Origin: Poronia punctata
Taxonomy: Eukaryota > Ascomycota > Sordariomycetes > Xylariales > Xylariaceae
NCBI GenBank assembly: GCA_022579005.1
Contig: MU401571.1
Coordinates: forward strand, 1 to 64,000
Direction of reading: 5' to 3'
DNA length: 64,000 bases
The notes beneath the pieces were generated by a model. The model searched no databases. It was given only the letters and a program-made list of their open reading frames with translations, and was not told the origin of the DNA. This document shows positions 24,430 to 37,222 of this stretch, in pieces. The stretch's first letter is position 1; each line of letters opens with the position of its first letter. A program made the translations under genes and the position numbers.

Positions 24430-27400
24430 CTAAAAGCAGTTGAGACTACCCTTCTTCTTCTTCTTCTGGTTAATCGCGTTCATGCGCTCTTCCAGTTGAG
24501 CACGTGCTCGCTCCGACTCTTGCCGTTTCTTGCGCTCTTCCTCGATCTGATGAAGACTATCGCGCCAACGGTTGTCTTGGGCCGGTCTCTCCTTGAGGTC
24601 CTTGTTCTCCACCTCTAGCTCTTGCGCTCGCTTCTTCCATGCCTCGGCGTCGGCCTTGACCTTCTTGGATTGATTCTCCAGATCGGTTAGAGCCTCCTCT
24701 AGCGTAGCTGTAAGTTGCCGCTCTGCATTCAGATGTCGCTCGATGCTCTTGATTCGAGCCTCCTGATCCTCTCGGATCTGGGCCAGGGCAAGTTCATTAC
24801 TTGCCGGCCTATTACCAGTTGGGGTAGGAGTAGGCGAGGTCGTCCCTCCAGCCGGCAACGGTGGCAACGGAATTACCGGCGGAGGCGAGGGCAGCGATAC
24901 CACAGACGCTGTCTTGCGTACCCCTGAGCTTATAGAGTTTGTCCGTTTCAACGCTTCTGCTTCTTCTATGCGAGTCTGTAACCATCCAACGTTAGTCCAT
25001 GGCACGATCAATGGATAGGGGGAACATGACCGGAATAATATTTACCTGTAGTGTAGCCATTTCTTGCCGCACGGCTTCCAGCTCGGCTTCGACCTTGGCC
25101 TTTGCCGCGTTTGCTTCCTCTAATTGCGCGTTCCGTTCTGTCTGTAGAGTCGACAGTCTGTTATTTGTGAGCTGTGCCTGGTCGAAATTGGTCTGCAACT
25201 GATCCTCAAGCTCCTCGACGATGCGCGATTGCTTCTTGTTCTTATTCTCGAGGTCCGTCATCTTCTTGCGAACAGCTGTCAGTTGCTCGGGAACGGACGG
25301 GTAAGGACCCTTGTTGTCGTTCGTGTCGCCATGCAGCATGTCATTCAATGTCGACTTGACAGCCTCCAGATCTCGCATTAGCGTATTGTTTATTGTCGAC
25401 ATCTCGTTGATGTGGACCTCGAGACCGGCGGCCTTCTCGACACTCTTCTGGTGCTCTGCTGCCATGGCACCCTGCTCGGTGAAGAGGTCTTCGATACGCT
25501 CCGAGAGCGTCTCGACCGTGACGTCGAAGCCAAGAGCCTCGGCTACTTGTCTGACCACTCTAGCAAGTTCATCACGGGCTTCTGCCGCGTCGCCCTCTAG
25601 AAGCTTGATGTTTTCGGCATGCTCGGCCATCAAGATGTTGAGCTGAGCATCATAGTCCTGCTTGCAAGAGGCGTGAATCTCCTCTACTTGTCGAGCGTGC
25701 TCCGAACGAAGCTCTTCGAGCGTTTGGTCGTGTAACTTTAGCGTCTGCTCGTACTCTGAGATTTGTTTCTCGAGCTGGCTTATCAGTTCCTTGTGCTCTT
25801 CGCTTTCCGAGACAGCCGAGTCCCTGGCCTTGAAGGCATCCTCCAGTTGGCTTTGGGTAGCGGCATGTGCCTCTTCCAACTCGGCAATCTTGGTTGCGTG
25901 GCCGTCTATGATAGACTTGTATTCGTCAATCTCTGCACGAAGAGAGGTGACTATGGTCTGGTGTTCCTCTTCGGCCTCCTTTGCCTGGGCTTCTGTCTGT
26001 CCCTCTTTCGTTTGGGCCTCGGCAAATTTGGCGTTGACCTCGGACAGCTCGGCTTCCAGCGTTTGCACCGTCTCTTTCAACTGCGTCTCTACGGCTCGCA
26101 TCGCCTCCAAGGCGTCCTGGTGCTTGCCTTCCCAACTTGAAAGCTCAGCTTCAAGCTCGGTGATCTTCTTCTGCTGTCCAGCTCGGAGTTCGGCATCCAC
26201 GGCCGAGGTGTCTTCAGTGACCTTGTCGTCTACAGACTCAGCTTTGTCTTCCAAGGGTTTCTGAATCGAGCTCTTAAGGGCCTCGAGCTCGGCAGTGAGT
26301 GCTTTTTCGCGAGTAGCGTAGTTCTCTTGCATTATCTTGAACTGTTTTTCGTTTTGCTCCAGCTGGTCTCGCATCGTGGCAACGACGCTCATATCCACCG
26401 GGCCGGATTTTAAGCTCGAACGCTCACGTGTAAGACCTGAGATGATGGTCATCTTTGTTTCCATCTCCTTCTTGGTGTTGGCAACATCCGCTTCCAATTC
26501 TTGGATGCGTTCAGACCTGGCATGGAGTTCGTGCATGGCCGAGTTCAGGTTCACCTCGAAATTCTGCATCGTGTCCGGGTTTTGCTCGAAATGTTCGGCT
26601 GCGATGTTCCGAAGGGCTGCAAAAGAACGATGCGCACGATCGATAATCATGACATTTTGGCTAGACTTGCGTCGAATCACGGGCGTGGCACCGCCTCTCG
26701 GAGACGAGGGCTCGGCGTACTTGGCCTTGGCTACCTCTGTCTTTAGCTCCTCGACGATATCCAACGTCTCCTGATATTTCTCTTCCAGTTGCCCATATCG
26801 CTCGACAAGCTCTTTCTCGGTTTCTCCCTTTTCGTTTGCCAGAAGTTTGTATTTCTCTAGCTCGAGAGCAAGTGCCTTGCTCTCGTTTGTAAGGCTATCG
26901 ACCGTCAGAGTTTCACTGGAGTGAGAAGGCTTTGGCACTTCGACGCCCGTCTGGGCGGTGGCGACTTCAGTAGCGACATCAGTATCTGTAGCATCCGTAG
27001 CAGTAGGAGAGTCCATAGCTGATGATAGCTCCGATGATAGCGAGCGCGAGGATAACTGCGTCTCGTCTCGGCCAATGGAATCTGATAAAAAAGACGGCGG
27101 TCTCGTCTCCTCGGGGGATGTGGCAGACAGCACGGAATCGCGGTGTCTCGGGGGATGACGGGCCTCGTCAACTCGGTCTTGCAATTCTGCTAGTGCTTTG
27201 ATAGCTTCGTCGTACTTGAGCTGAAGCAATTCATAATCATTCATTGTCGATTCGTGTTCAACCTGCAGAGTGACGAGCTCCTGAGACACGGTCTCGAGTT
27301 TGTCGTTGACAAATCGATCCTGGCCCGAGCTCTGGGGTCGGGGTTCCTCAGTTAGCTCATCCTCGTCCCCAGATTGTTCGACTGTCTCATCGGACCCTGC

Positions 27401-29941
27401 GAGCCCGTTCGTCGGTTTCGGTTCGGGTGTTGTCGCGTTGGTGGATTCTTCCTCGATTGCTTCCTTTGTCTCGACTCCCTCAGATACCTTGGGCAGAATC
27501 TCCCGATGGCTTTGGCTGGGGCGGCTGGCATGGCTCTTGGTAGAGAATGTGCGGCGGTGTCCCGAGCTCTTGTCCTCCTCGACGGGCGCATTATTCGTCT
27601 CGACAACTTGGTCGTCGTACTTGATATTGTCTAGCTCGTATAACAGGCTGTCGAGTTTTCCAAGGCTGCGTTGGCGCTCGATGACTTGTTCGAGGCGATC
27701 CATCTCCCGCTGCATCAATTCCTGGTCCTGGTCGGCCTCGGCAAGTCGCTCCTCTAGAGTCGAGATGTAGTCTTCGCACGCTGCTTCGTTGACTCGGAGG
27801 CGGGCAATTTCTTTCCGAAGCTCTTGGAGAATAACGGCATTCTTCTCCTCACCTGATGTCTGTCCGTCAAGCTTGGCTTCTAGGTCCTGCAGGTAGCTTT
27901 CGGTATTGGCTTCCCGCTCCGTCAGCTTCTGCACGCGACTTGACAGCTGGGTGTTGATTGTCTCAACGTAGGCACATTTCGTCTCCTTCTCCAGCAACGA
28001 CGTTTCTGTGGCAGAGAGAGTGGCCCGGGTGCTGGACAGGGATTGCTCAAGAGTTTGGATGGTTTTCTCGTACTCGAGCACCACCTGTTCGACGGCCTGG
28101 GCGAAGCTGTTGGACCGTTTCAACCGATCGGTCGCACTGTCTCCGTAGTTGCCGCCCGATCCCTGATTCTCGGCCGCTTCGTTGTCCCGCGCTTTGGCCA
28201 TTTCGGCGATAAGCTTTGCATGACGCTGACTTAACGTATTGTAGTTCTCTTGGGTATCCAGGAGTTGGTTTTGTAGCTCGGTCTCGCGCTCATTCTGGCG
28301 CTCGGACCTCTCGCTTGCCGACACGTTTCTTCTCTCACCCCCGCTGCGCTCCGAACTCCTAATTTGTTCGCGCAGGAAGGCAACCTCAGCTTTGAGGCGC
28401 TCGATGATGGCCTGCTTGTCCCCATCCTCCACTTGCTGGATGCGGGGCTTGCTCTGGATGGCCCTAGCACGCTGTGCATACTGCACCGTATTCAGCGTCT
28501 CGCTGAGATGGAACTCTGCCGGGGTGACACAGGCTATCATATAGGTGACTGCGTTGCCGCCGAGCGAGTCCTGGAGCAGGCGTGTCAATCGCGAGTCACG
28601 GTACGAAACATGGGATCCCGCCTGACGGGACGAGAGCTGAGAGATGACCTTGCCGAGTGCAGCCAGACCGGCATTAATGGAGATGCCTTCCCGGGCTCTT
28701 TCACCCTGCGCGCCCGTGTTCTTCAGCCGCTCACTGCCAGCTAAATCGACAAAATGAAGCTTGCTGTCTGTCGTCACCCAACTGTCGCCACCTGACATGG
28801 CCTCCAAAGGTACCGAGAATCGCTTCTCCGCACCCTGGGCGCCCTGTATCTTATGCTTGCGTTGGATCAGGTTCAGACTGAATACCGCATGGGAACGAGA
28901 TGACTTGGCATTCACCGCCGTCGCATCTGTCTGTCGAATAGTGGAGCCAAAATTCAAGGCATTCATCAGATCCTCGGCCGAGTTGATATCAACTTGGTGA
29001 AGACCTGTCAGGATGATATTGCCCTTTGTGTCTTCACGGATGCTGACAGTGTTTCGGTCATGTTGTCCGACAGTATCGGGGATAAGAAGATCGCGGAGCT
29101 GCTCGTTGTAGATCTCTACATATGTGGCTTTCAGCTGCCAATTCTTGTCGGCTGATTTAGCTGCTGATCCTTGCATCGAGTATCGAGCCGGCGCTCGAAG
29201 CTGGGACATGGAATTCCGGTTAGAATTTCGTGTCGTCGTTGTTGTCGTCGTACCCTCGAGCTTCTCAAACAACTCCATGGCAGCCCGTGGGATTACACCT
29301 ATGGTCAGAAATGGTCAGCATCTCTCGGACAGATACGGATGTTATCGTGTGCCGGGTGAAATATAAACTAACCCATCGATTCGAGGTCGCCTTGCTCCAA
29401 GGGGCCTGATGTACCCATTGTATATGATTTCCCTGCGCCAGATTGACCATATGCCAGCAGCGATACATTATAACCTTGTAAAAAGGCGCCGACACTCTCT
29501 TGGAGATATTCCCAGATACCATCTTGACCCACTTCAGGTCCAAAGACGCGATCAAAGACGAATACCTTTTTCCCCTGGGGCGAATCGATCGCAATATTTG
29601 TGTTTGAGGTCGTTTGGACCATCGATCTCTGAAAGCGCTGGGGGATAAGTTCAAAGCCAGGATCATTCGGTCTTAACGGCGGTCGAACGCGGACAGCTAC
29701 AAGGACCCAGTCAGCTTGTGTTAGGTTGATTCAGGAGTCGATAACCCGGGTCAAATTCTTGGTCGGCGAGGATGTACTTACCAACTTTAACCGCAGTGCG
29801 ACCGACATCTTCATCCGATGCTCTGCTTCCACCACCAGCTTTACTGGTCATGCTTAGACGGCTGTTGCTTCTTGGCGATGGCTTTACCATCGCGCTCATC
29901 GGCCGCATGACGCCAGGTGAGCCTGGGGGGGAGGTTGCCAT
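24430..29941 (-). CDS. Kinesin-4-like motor protein with long coiled coil
   Basis: Four exons (29941-29782, 29696-29373, 29298-25046, 24975-24430) give 1,760 residues. Introns are 85, 74 and 70 bp. The N-terminal motor (about 52-447) shows VRVRPP, the nucleotide-binding loop GQSGAGKS at 137-144, switch I NAKSSRSH at 291-298, switch II DLAGSE at 346-351, and a YRDSRLTRLLQDSLGGNAVTYMIAC segment. The last is closest to kinesin-4/KIF21-type motors. Just before this a Thr run and Ser/Arg-rich loop interrupt the motor. About 1,200 residues of heptad-rich coiled coil follow, broken by acidic and Ser-rich linkers. A Pro-rich stretch (SPPPVIPLPPLP) and a second coiled coil precede a Lys5 tail. It should dimerise and walk on microtubules in the cytoplasm. 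Kinesin-4 members regulate microtubule ends or carry cargo. The subfamily is inferred from the motor only. Confidence 0.92.
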
Positions 29942-32900
29942 GTTGGCGACGGTACCAGGTTATGTTCCCGTGATCCTCCTTTCTCCAGATTGGACTGCAC
30001 GGTTTGTAATGATAGAGGGTTAAATCGGCACCGGAACGCAAAGGAGTCGGATGTCCTAATTTTAATCCAGTTGCAGGCGAGAAATATAGTGGCCTCGATA
30101 GGGACTGGGATGGAATGCGAAGCGCGGCTTGCATCCACTTATACAACCGAGACCCAAACCCTTGAGTAGGTATTTGGATCGCGAGGCACTGAGAAGGTGA
30201 CCCTTTTGGACCTGGGCAAGGCGATGCTGCTAAAGCCCACGCGTCATATGTCGCAGTATTGTTACGATGTAGAAATGTCTATCGCTGTTGCTGCGCCTAG
30301 GAGTTTAGGGTATCGGTGAGTGAGACTGGTACTATGATAGTATGATGCCTGTCGCCGCAATGAGAGGACCGGAAATGACTGGCGAAGTGAAGGGCTCACA
30401 AACAGGACAAAACATTAACAACAATAAAGTCGGTTCGTTGGCAGTATACGAGTAGGGATATTGTGTGGGTCGCGACACCAAAAGGTCGAGAAGAAAGAAA
30501 TTATGCAAACCCAACCAAGCTTTGAAGGTTGGAGGGTGAAATTAGGGGGTACTTCTGCACCTTTGTAAATGTAGGTATCCTGGGGTCCTGGTCCAGTGGG
30601 ACTGATACAGGTGCATGTGTGTGGTTGGTAGGTTGGGTTTTGTCTGCCGTCTTTCCCCCAACTTTTCCTGGACTAGGTAAGTACTTCCCTGCGTATGTAT
30701 ACTTTCTTCCTACCCATTCTCCCATTGTCCTTCTTCTACTTGTTATTTACGCTAGACTAGACACCATTTGCAGCATTCATGTGCTCTATTCTGTACAATA
30801 GGAGCACTGCAAGGGCATGAGGAAGAACATTGAACTCGTCCGTGTCAGGTTGGATGCTAATACCCATTTAGCAACATGCATAGATCAAGCCCTCATTATC
30901 TATTGAGATGTAATGGAGCGATTTACGTGACAGCCAATAGGATTTACGAGTTTGAAAAGAATCTGAAGAAGTCGCAAAGAACCAACAAAATCAGGGGTGT
31001 TGTAAGGGGTACCAGCTCGCAACACCAACCATCTCAAGCCACTTTAACACCACGCTAAGTCCAGAATGGGATCATTTACGGATTATTACAGATTACACCA
31101 CGCACTACTTAGCCGAACGCTTGACCGGCTTGGGTAAGCGTGGCCAGTGGAAACACTAAACCCATAGTTTATGCAGGTACTGTTAATTGTGAAGTGAAAA
31201 AGGGACGGATAAGGAGAACCGCCCGCCCGGGTTCTCCTGGCACGTGTGGTCCAGCTTTTGCAACTTATGTAGCCTGTAGTCTACAGGCTTGTTCCATGCG
31301 GACCTCCCCGATCATGAGTGCCAGTCGATGTTTATGGTATCAACACGCCACAGGCAACGGTCTACACATATAACTTAAAGCGTAATGTTTCTGTAAGAAG
31401 ACATTTGCTTATTGTGAGTGTGAGTCTTCTTTTATTTCAATGGCAAAGCAACATCAATCCTTGCTATAAACACAAGCCTTTGCCAATGGGAAGGATAGGC
31501 AAGTACAGCATATCTGCTAATGTACGGCGTTGGCCGGGGATGTATGTTGTCTAACAATGAATAATATCATTAGATTCGATTTTGTGTCACTTTTTGCTGG
31601 CTTTAATATCAATATGAAAAGAAAGGGACGCGACACAAAGGCAACCCATTTACACATGCTAATCCACTTATACTACCACTAAACAAGTTCATATCAAGTG
31701 TTAAAAGGCATGTCGCACTTACTCATATCGCTTTTGCTTAGCAAGACGTGAGTCAATCTCGGAATGCTTTGTCAATTGATAAACCAGCAAGTCAAATGAC
31801 TTGCAAGTGTGCGACGTGTGGTTTACAACACGAGAGAAAATGACATCTTGTACACAATGCAGCTCTACGCACGTATGTGGACTCGTATGTGGATGTGCAT
31901 ATCTTACAGCACCTAGTAGGCCGGCGGATAATAAAGGAGATAATCTCAACTCTTCCCTCATTGACCTAGAATCCTAGATTCCTACTCGTACATGTAAACC
32001 CGCCGGGTATTTGCATGGCACCATCATATTATGCTTGCCATGAGCACCTATTCTTTGCATCGCCACGAGCTCTGTTCCGACAACTACTTCCTGAATAGCT
32101 ATTCGTCTAACCTATGTTAGATAGCTACCTTCAGGTTGACACGAAAGGAGTTGACGGTTTGCAGAGGAAGAGGAATAGGGCAATCTAGAAGAGTAAGCAG
32201 TAGACAGAAGCCAGTGAGGTTTGGGCGTAGGAATGCTGATCTTATCTACAATGATAAAAACACCAACCCCGAGCTGGGTTCAAAGTCGGAAAGGGAGGCT
32301 GGCCGTTCCCGCCCTCCCTTCCCTATCGCTCGCTCTCCCCGCGTGGATTCTGGAAATAGGAGGGCTGGACGTCGGCAAGGATGAAAGAGTGGATGGGAGT
32401 GCAGAAAGGAGGGGTTCAAAAAGCTTTTGCCAAACTTCCGCAGCCGCCTCTCAAAGAGATCTACACCACATAGCCCTAAAAGCATGATGTGAGCTCACTG
32501 TTGCCAAGGGCACACTGCTACCACTGACCAGGCCTACTACCTACTCGTAAGCCTGTCACCCTGTGATCCTCCTCACATTTGCTATCTCCCCAGGACTAAA
32601 CAAGCAGTCCTATCTTACCAGCATCACTGCATTGGCACCTAAAATTGTGTCTATGATGTTAACAACTCATATACTTATATATCTTGACAGCCAGATTAGA
32701 CACCAGTAAAATACTGTCGCAAGTTTAGAGTTTCTACCTGTAGAATCCAAGTTAGCAAGACCCCATCATCAAAACGTAGCATTATAGTACATACAAGTAG
32801 ACTAGGTAGGCTGCATACTATTTCCATCTGTAAACTATAACGGCGAGTCCTGTTTGGTTTCCTTGATCATAGTCCCAGGTTTTCTACTATAACGGCACAT

Positions 32901-34394
32901 GTAGGGCCATGTGCCATGTGGTTGATAACTTCCCGAGTTTGGTAGCTAGAGTTTGGCTTGGACATACATATGTATACCCAAAAAGAAATCCCTGCATCGA
33001 CGGCAGAACCTCACTTCATTACCGGCATCAGAGACAATTTGGGAAGCTGCAAGTTTCGGCAGCTGCATAGGGTGGGCCAAGCTTTTGGGTGGCATAATGG
33101 GCCCTGGTGTTGTACCAAGCAAAGGTTCTCTTTCTTCTTTCATTTCAGTAGGTATGCACAGGAACCAACCTGCCTTGATGAGCATAGGAACGGACAATGT
33201 GAATAATCCAAGTTGATTAACAAACCCAAAGTGCTTATATCCCCATGCCATTGAGTGGTTTTCTTCCCCCCTAAGTAAAAGCTGCTTATAAAGCAGATCA
33301 GGTTGGTCCCGTCCCATATGATCCAAAAGCGCGTCGATCGAGAACCTCAGCGCGTTCATCTCTGGGTATGGTTTTTGTTCATGTACAGCATACAGCATAA
33401 ACAGGTAGCACTACAGCAGTTTGCAGGAAAAACATGTGGTAATTATTATAATAATAATAAAGCACGTTGTGTTGCGTTGCAGCAGACCTCATCCAATCCC
33501 AACCTTGCTCGATTCCTTCAAAGGTTGGGGCAAGCCTAAACGTGCATATTCTCCTCATTCCTTAGATAGTTCATCACATCCTAACCAGGCATCTACTTGT
33601 ACCATTCAAGGTTGAAGGGAAAGAGAAAATTTCGTGAGCACGCACGAATTGGGGTCGGAGCGGATGCACTGCGGCCGATGCCAGGCCCCAGCCCCAGCCC
33701 AACCCCTTTATTGTACGTTTGACAAAGAGTCAATGCGAAAATTTCACTACTATACAGATAATAAATGTATGGCTCAGGTCTACTATACTATATAGATGCA
33801 GCACAATGAAGCTTTATGAAATATTCCACGTGCGCAACGTCTGTAGGCATATATAGGTAGGTACCTCTGGCAATGTGCTGCCGGGTAGGTATTATCCTTA
33901 CAGATACATCAGGTGTATTGAGAACATTGCATTGAAAATCTGATTTGCCTGGCATTCCTACTTGTACGTAGGTTTTCTAGTAACCTAGGCCTATTGCAAG
34001 CCTACCTGTACTCGTACAGCTAAAATGGCAGGTTACGAGATATCAATAATCAGGCAGTTGGTACCCACCTGAGCAGACCACTGGAGAGCAGAATGCAGCA
34101 ACTTGATCACGTGACATTGGCGTCACCGGTGGTCCCAATACGGGTACTTTGGCGCGTTAAGTCCTGCACGCGCGTTGCTGTGGGAAGTGTTGATTGCAAT
34201 TTGCAGAACAAACAAACCACAGCTGCAAGCAGCAAATCTTGGGCACACCTCATGCTTCTCAGGCTTTGCTACTTTTTGTTCGATGCTTTTGATGCCTTGC
34301 TTTAGTTATTTCTGATTCTCACTGGCGCTTGACTCTTTTCTACCCGTATAAATGTCCTTGGAGCGGCGAAAGACGCTGTCACCAAACTGCGAAC
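29942..34394. other. Divergent intergenic region between the kinesin gene and EME1
   Basis: About 4.45 kb separate the start codons of two divergently transcribed genes, so both promoters lie within it. Four TACGAGTA-type octamers are present (30447, 31983, 32542, 34009). The longest ORF (32946-33398, minus, 150 codons) has no domain and no splice support. I see no gene or RNA. Confidence 0.5.
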
Positions 34395-36524
34395 ATGCCA
34401 ACGGTGATCGATCTTCTCTCTTCAAGTCCTCCTCGCCAAACTGCCACATCGTCTCCCAAATTTACAAGGAAGAGTGGTGAAGATGCTCTACCCAGATATC
34501 CCGACGACCATGCATACCCAAGGTCAGACAAATCTGGAACTTATGCGACCGAGCCCCTCGCCGGGACAAAGCGCACCTCGAGCTACCACCCTCGACATGA
34601 CGACAATGACTTTTTGTTCCTATCAGATGAATTCGACACCACCGGTGACCTCGATGCTAGCTTTGCTAAGAAACCGCGGGTTTCTCAAAGCCCGATGCAT
34701 GTCAGAAAGAAGGTGGATGCTCTAGCCGTCGCCAAACCCGAGCCTGCTAAAGCCGTGCCCTCATTCTCTCGAAATTCGCTCCAGCCTGCTATCACCAAGC
34801 GGATGAACCTTGCAGAAGATATTTTCAGCAGCTCGCCTGTCGATATGGCTCCATTGGAAAATAGGAAGAAGGCGCCCATATTGTCATCGGATCCGTTTTT
34901 GAGCCCCCAGGGAGATCGAAAGCTCGCGTCCATGTCGCAAGATATTTATAATGATAAGCACGATGGTGCTATAAGTGGAAGAAAAGGAAAAGAGGGATCG
35001 TCGACGCGGGAGCATACCGAAATCCAGAAATCCAGAAAAGCGCCATTAATCGATTTGTCAAGCGATCCCCTCGCGTCACCGCCGCAGCGCAAGACACAGC
35101 CAGACATTTCAAGATCCCGTCCGAAAAGCGCCTGGGATCCTATATCAAGCTCCGCACCCGACATATGCGATTTGCTATCAAGTCCGCCAGTTTCCAGAGA
35201 GGCAAAGCAGCCGCAGTCTAGACGCACAGACACAATTGGCAGTGACAGTGACAGCGACAGTGACGACCTTCCAGACCTGAAGACGGTTGACTTTTCAAAT
35301 ATTGGAACATTCAGCCGCTCAACTAGCTCGTCGTCTCGCCCCAAGTCAGATGTCCGTGCTCGGAAACCAAAGCCGGCCGGGCAGTCTGCGGCCTTATCTG
35401 CTGAAGAGAAAGCGCGTGAGAGAAAACGTAAGGCTGAAGAAAGGGAAGCGGAAAGGGGGAGAAAACGCATTGAAAAGGAGCAGGCCAAAGAAGAGCGTGC
35501 TTTGCAAAAACAGAAGGAAAAGGCATTGGCAGAAGTGAACAAGCTGCGAACGGATAAGAAAGTGTCGACTCCAGAGATGATTGTAGACATACCCGCCACC
35601 ATCGACGCAGGCCTCAAATTCCAAATCGAAGCGCTGCTTGGCGATTTGGATGTGCAGTTCGAGACGTGGGACAGCGGCGCGGAAGACGTAGTCAGGTGGC
35701 GTCGCAAGATCAAGTCTCGGTTCAACGAAGATATGGGATTATGGGAACCAGTACCTCTGAGCATAACAGATGAAGCCCACGTCATGATCCTCTTGCAAGC
35801 TAAAGACTTTGTCAAGTTTTCTCTGGGCGGAGAAGGTCAAGACCTAGAAGCACATGTTCTAAGGACGAAGACGAGATTTCCAAAGGCCAAGCTCATATAT
35901 CTGATAGAAGGTCTGACCCCCTGGATGCGCAAGAACAGAAATGTTCTCAACCGGCAGTTTGCCTCGGCCGTGCGCAATCTTGCTGCAGCAGATAACGCGG
36001 CCGGCCCTTCATCCGGCCAGTCTCGTCGTCGCACTAATAATCAGACCCAAGAGTACATCGACGAGGACAAGATCGAGGACGCGTTGCTATGTCTCCAAGT
36101 CTCGCACGAGGTGCTCATACATCATACCAACGCACAGGTCGAGACGGCCCAATGGGTGGCCGTCTTTACACAGCATATCAGCACGATCCCCTACCGCAAG
36201 GCCCGCGACGACAGTACGGATGCCGGGTTCTGCATGGCTTCAGGCCAGGTCCGTACGGGCGAGGATGCAAAGGACACGTATGTACGCATGTTGCAGGAAA
36301 TCACACGTGTTACTGCGCCCATTGCCTACGGCATCGTGGCAAAGTATCCGACTCTACCAGAGCTGGTGCGAGGATTCGAAGAGGAGGGACCGATGGCCGT
36401 GGCCGAATGCAGGAAAAGTGCAAACAAAGATGGCGCCCTTACCGACCGTACTGTCGGCCAAGCGCTTAGCAAAAGGTTGCACAAGATACTACTTGGTCGG
36501 GATCCTGCCAGTACCGAAGTGTAA
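34395..36524 (+). CDS. EME1: Eme1/Mms4-type subunit of the Mus81 structure-specific endonuclease
   Basis: A single exon of 709 residues, starting at MPTVIDLLSSSPP. An in-frame ATG 66 bp upstream is less likely. The first 380 residues are disordered: SSP and SD-rich motifs that suit phosphorylation and SUMO-type contacts, including an SDSDSDSDD run near 282. Then comes a Lys/Glu/Arg-rich helix, KARERKRKAEEREAERGRKR, near 337-395. The ERCC4-type nuclease fold begins near 395 (MIVDIPATID...) and continues through AKLIYLIEGLTPWMRKNRN. The C-terminal helix-hairpin-helix-like region covers the last 150 residues (ITAPIAYGIVAKYPTLPELVRGFEEEG-like text). The catalytic ERKxxxD motif of Mus81 is absent, as expected for the non-catalytic partner. 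Eme1 pairs with Mus81 in the nucleus to cut 3' flaps, replication forks and joint molecules. Confidence 0.9.
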   Translation: MPTVIDLLSSSPPRQTATSSPKFTRKSGEDALPRYPDDHAYPRSDKSGTYATEPLAGTKRTSSYHPRHDDNDFLFLSDEFDTTGDLDASFAKKPRVSQSPMHVRKKVDALAVAKPEPAKAVPSFSRNSLQPAITKRMNLAEDIFSSSPVDMAPLENRKKAPILSSDPFLSPQGDRKLASMSQDIYNDKHDGAISGRKGKEGSSTREHTEIQKSRKAPLIDLSSDPLASPPQRKTQPDISRSRPKSAWDPISSSAPDICDLLSSPPVSREAKQPQSRRTDTIGSDSDSDSDDLPDLKTVDFSNIGTFSRSTSSSSRPKSDVRARKPKPAGQSAALSAEEKARERKRKAEEREAERGRKRIEKEQAKEERALQKQKEKALAEVNKLRTDKKVSTPEMIVDIPATIDAGLKFQIEALLGDLDVQFETWDSGAEDVVRWRRKIKSRFNEDMGLWEPVPLSITDEAHVMILLQAKDFVKFSLGGEGQDLEAHVLRTKTRFPKAKLIYLIEGLTPWMRKNRNVLNRQFASAVRNLAAADNAAGPSSGQSRRRTNNQTQEYIDEDKIEDALLCLQVSHEVLIHHTNAQVETAQWVAVFTQHISTIPYRKARDDSTDAGFCMASGQVRTGEDAKDTYVRMLQEITRVTAPIAYGIVAKYPTLPELVRGFEEEGPMAVAECRKSANKDGALTDRTVGQALSKRLHKILLGRDPASTEV

Positions 36525-37222
36525 ATATTAATGTCAGGCCTCGTCTATGTTTCTAGGCCGTGGAATGCATACGGTCCACGCGCAGACGAGATGTTTAGAG
36601 TATCTGTGTAAATGCTGACACAATGGTTAATGTCTATATAGTCAGGCTGATGAATCCCTTTTGGTCACGATATGTCTCAAGTGTCCCTTGGTATGAGTCC
36701 CCTCTTTTCTTCACTCGACATACGAGTAGATACCACGGGAATAGTACTTCCGCGTTCCCCGCGATATCCTGTCCAAAGAAAAGTAAATAAAATAAATTCC
36801 ATGTCGTGATAATTCGTGATTCCCAATCGATCGCGATTGCCAATGTCTCTGTTGGCTTGGTATCCTCGCTTATCTGAGGTCTAGATTCAACGGTCAGATT
36901 CGGGTAACCTTCCGGAGCCCTCGGACTATCGTCATCCGCCTCGGCACGGCGTCTAATCCAACAAGGTCTCCATACTCCGTGACAGTCCACCAATCCGTAG
37001 ATACTCCGTCCAGGTCTTTGAGGATTGAGAGATAGATCTAGGTGCGTACATTTCCCACTAATCACCCAACTGTCGTCTAGATAGGGTTCAGCGGGAGTCT
37101 AGACAAATATATATATATACATATACGTCTATACCAATGATAATTAAAACTTTCCAAAAAAGAAAGAAGATCATCTCATCCATTAATCCTTTTTTCATTA
37201 CTTTCCAAAAAAAGAAAAAAAA
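36525..37222. other. EME1 terminator side and LPMO promoter
   Basis: About 700 bp between two genes on the same strand. It ends with AT-rich repeats (37107-37119, TATA-like) about 105 bp before the LPMO start and an A/G-rich leader directly before the ATG. No gene is supported. Confidence 0.5.
37107..37119 (+). promoter_or_regulatory. TATA-like element upstream of the LPMO gene
   Basis: A run of alternating A and T lies about 105-115 bp before the LPMO ATG, a common distance for TATA boxes in strongly induced fungal genes. It could equally be a plain AT repeat. Confidence 0.35.

Noticed and set aside
25791..26264. Long plus-strand ORFs opposite the kinesin coiled coil
   Set aside because: They are antisense shadows of the minus-strand kinesin gene, whose motor motifs and exon phases are unambiguous.
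32946..33398. 150-codon ORF on the minus strand
   Set aside because: No domain recognised. It lies alone in the long kinesin-EME1 intergenic region with no nearby splice or promoter support.
34946..35815. 289-codon ORF antisense to EME1
   Set aside because: Ser/Leu-rich shadow frame. The plus-strand frame carries the ERCC4-type domain.
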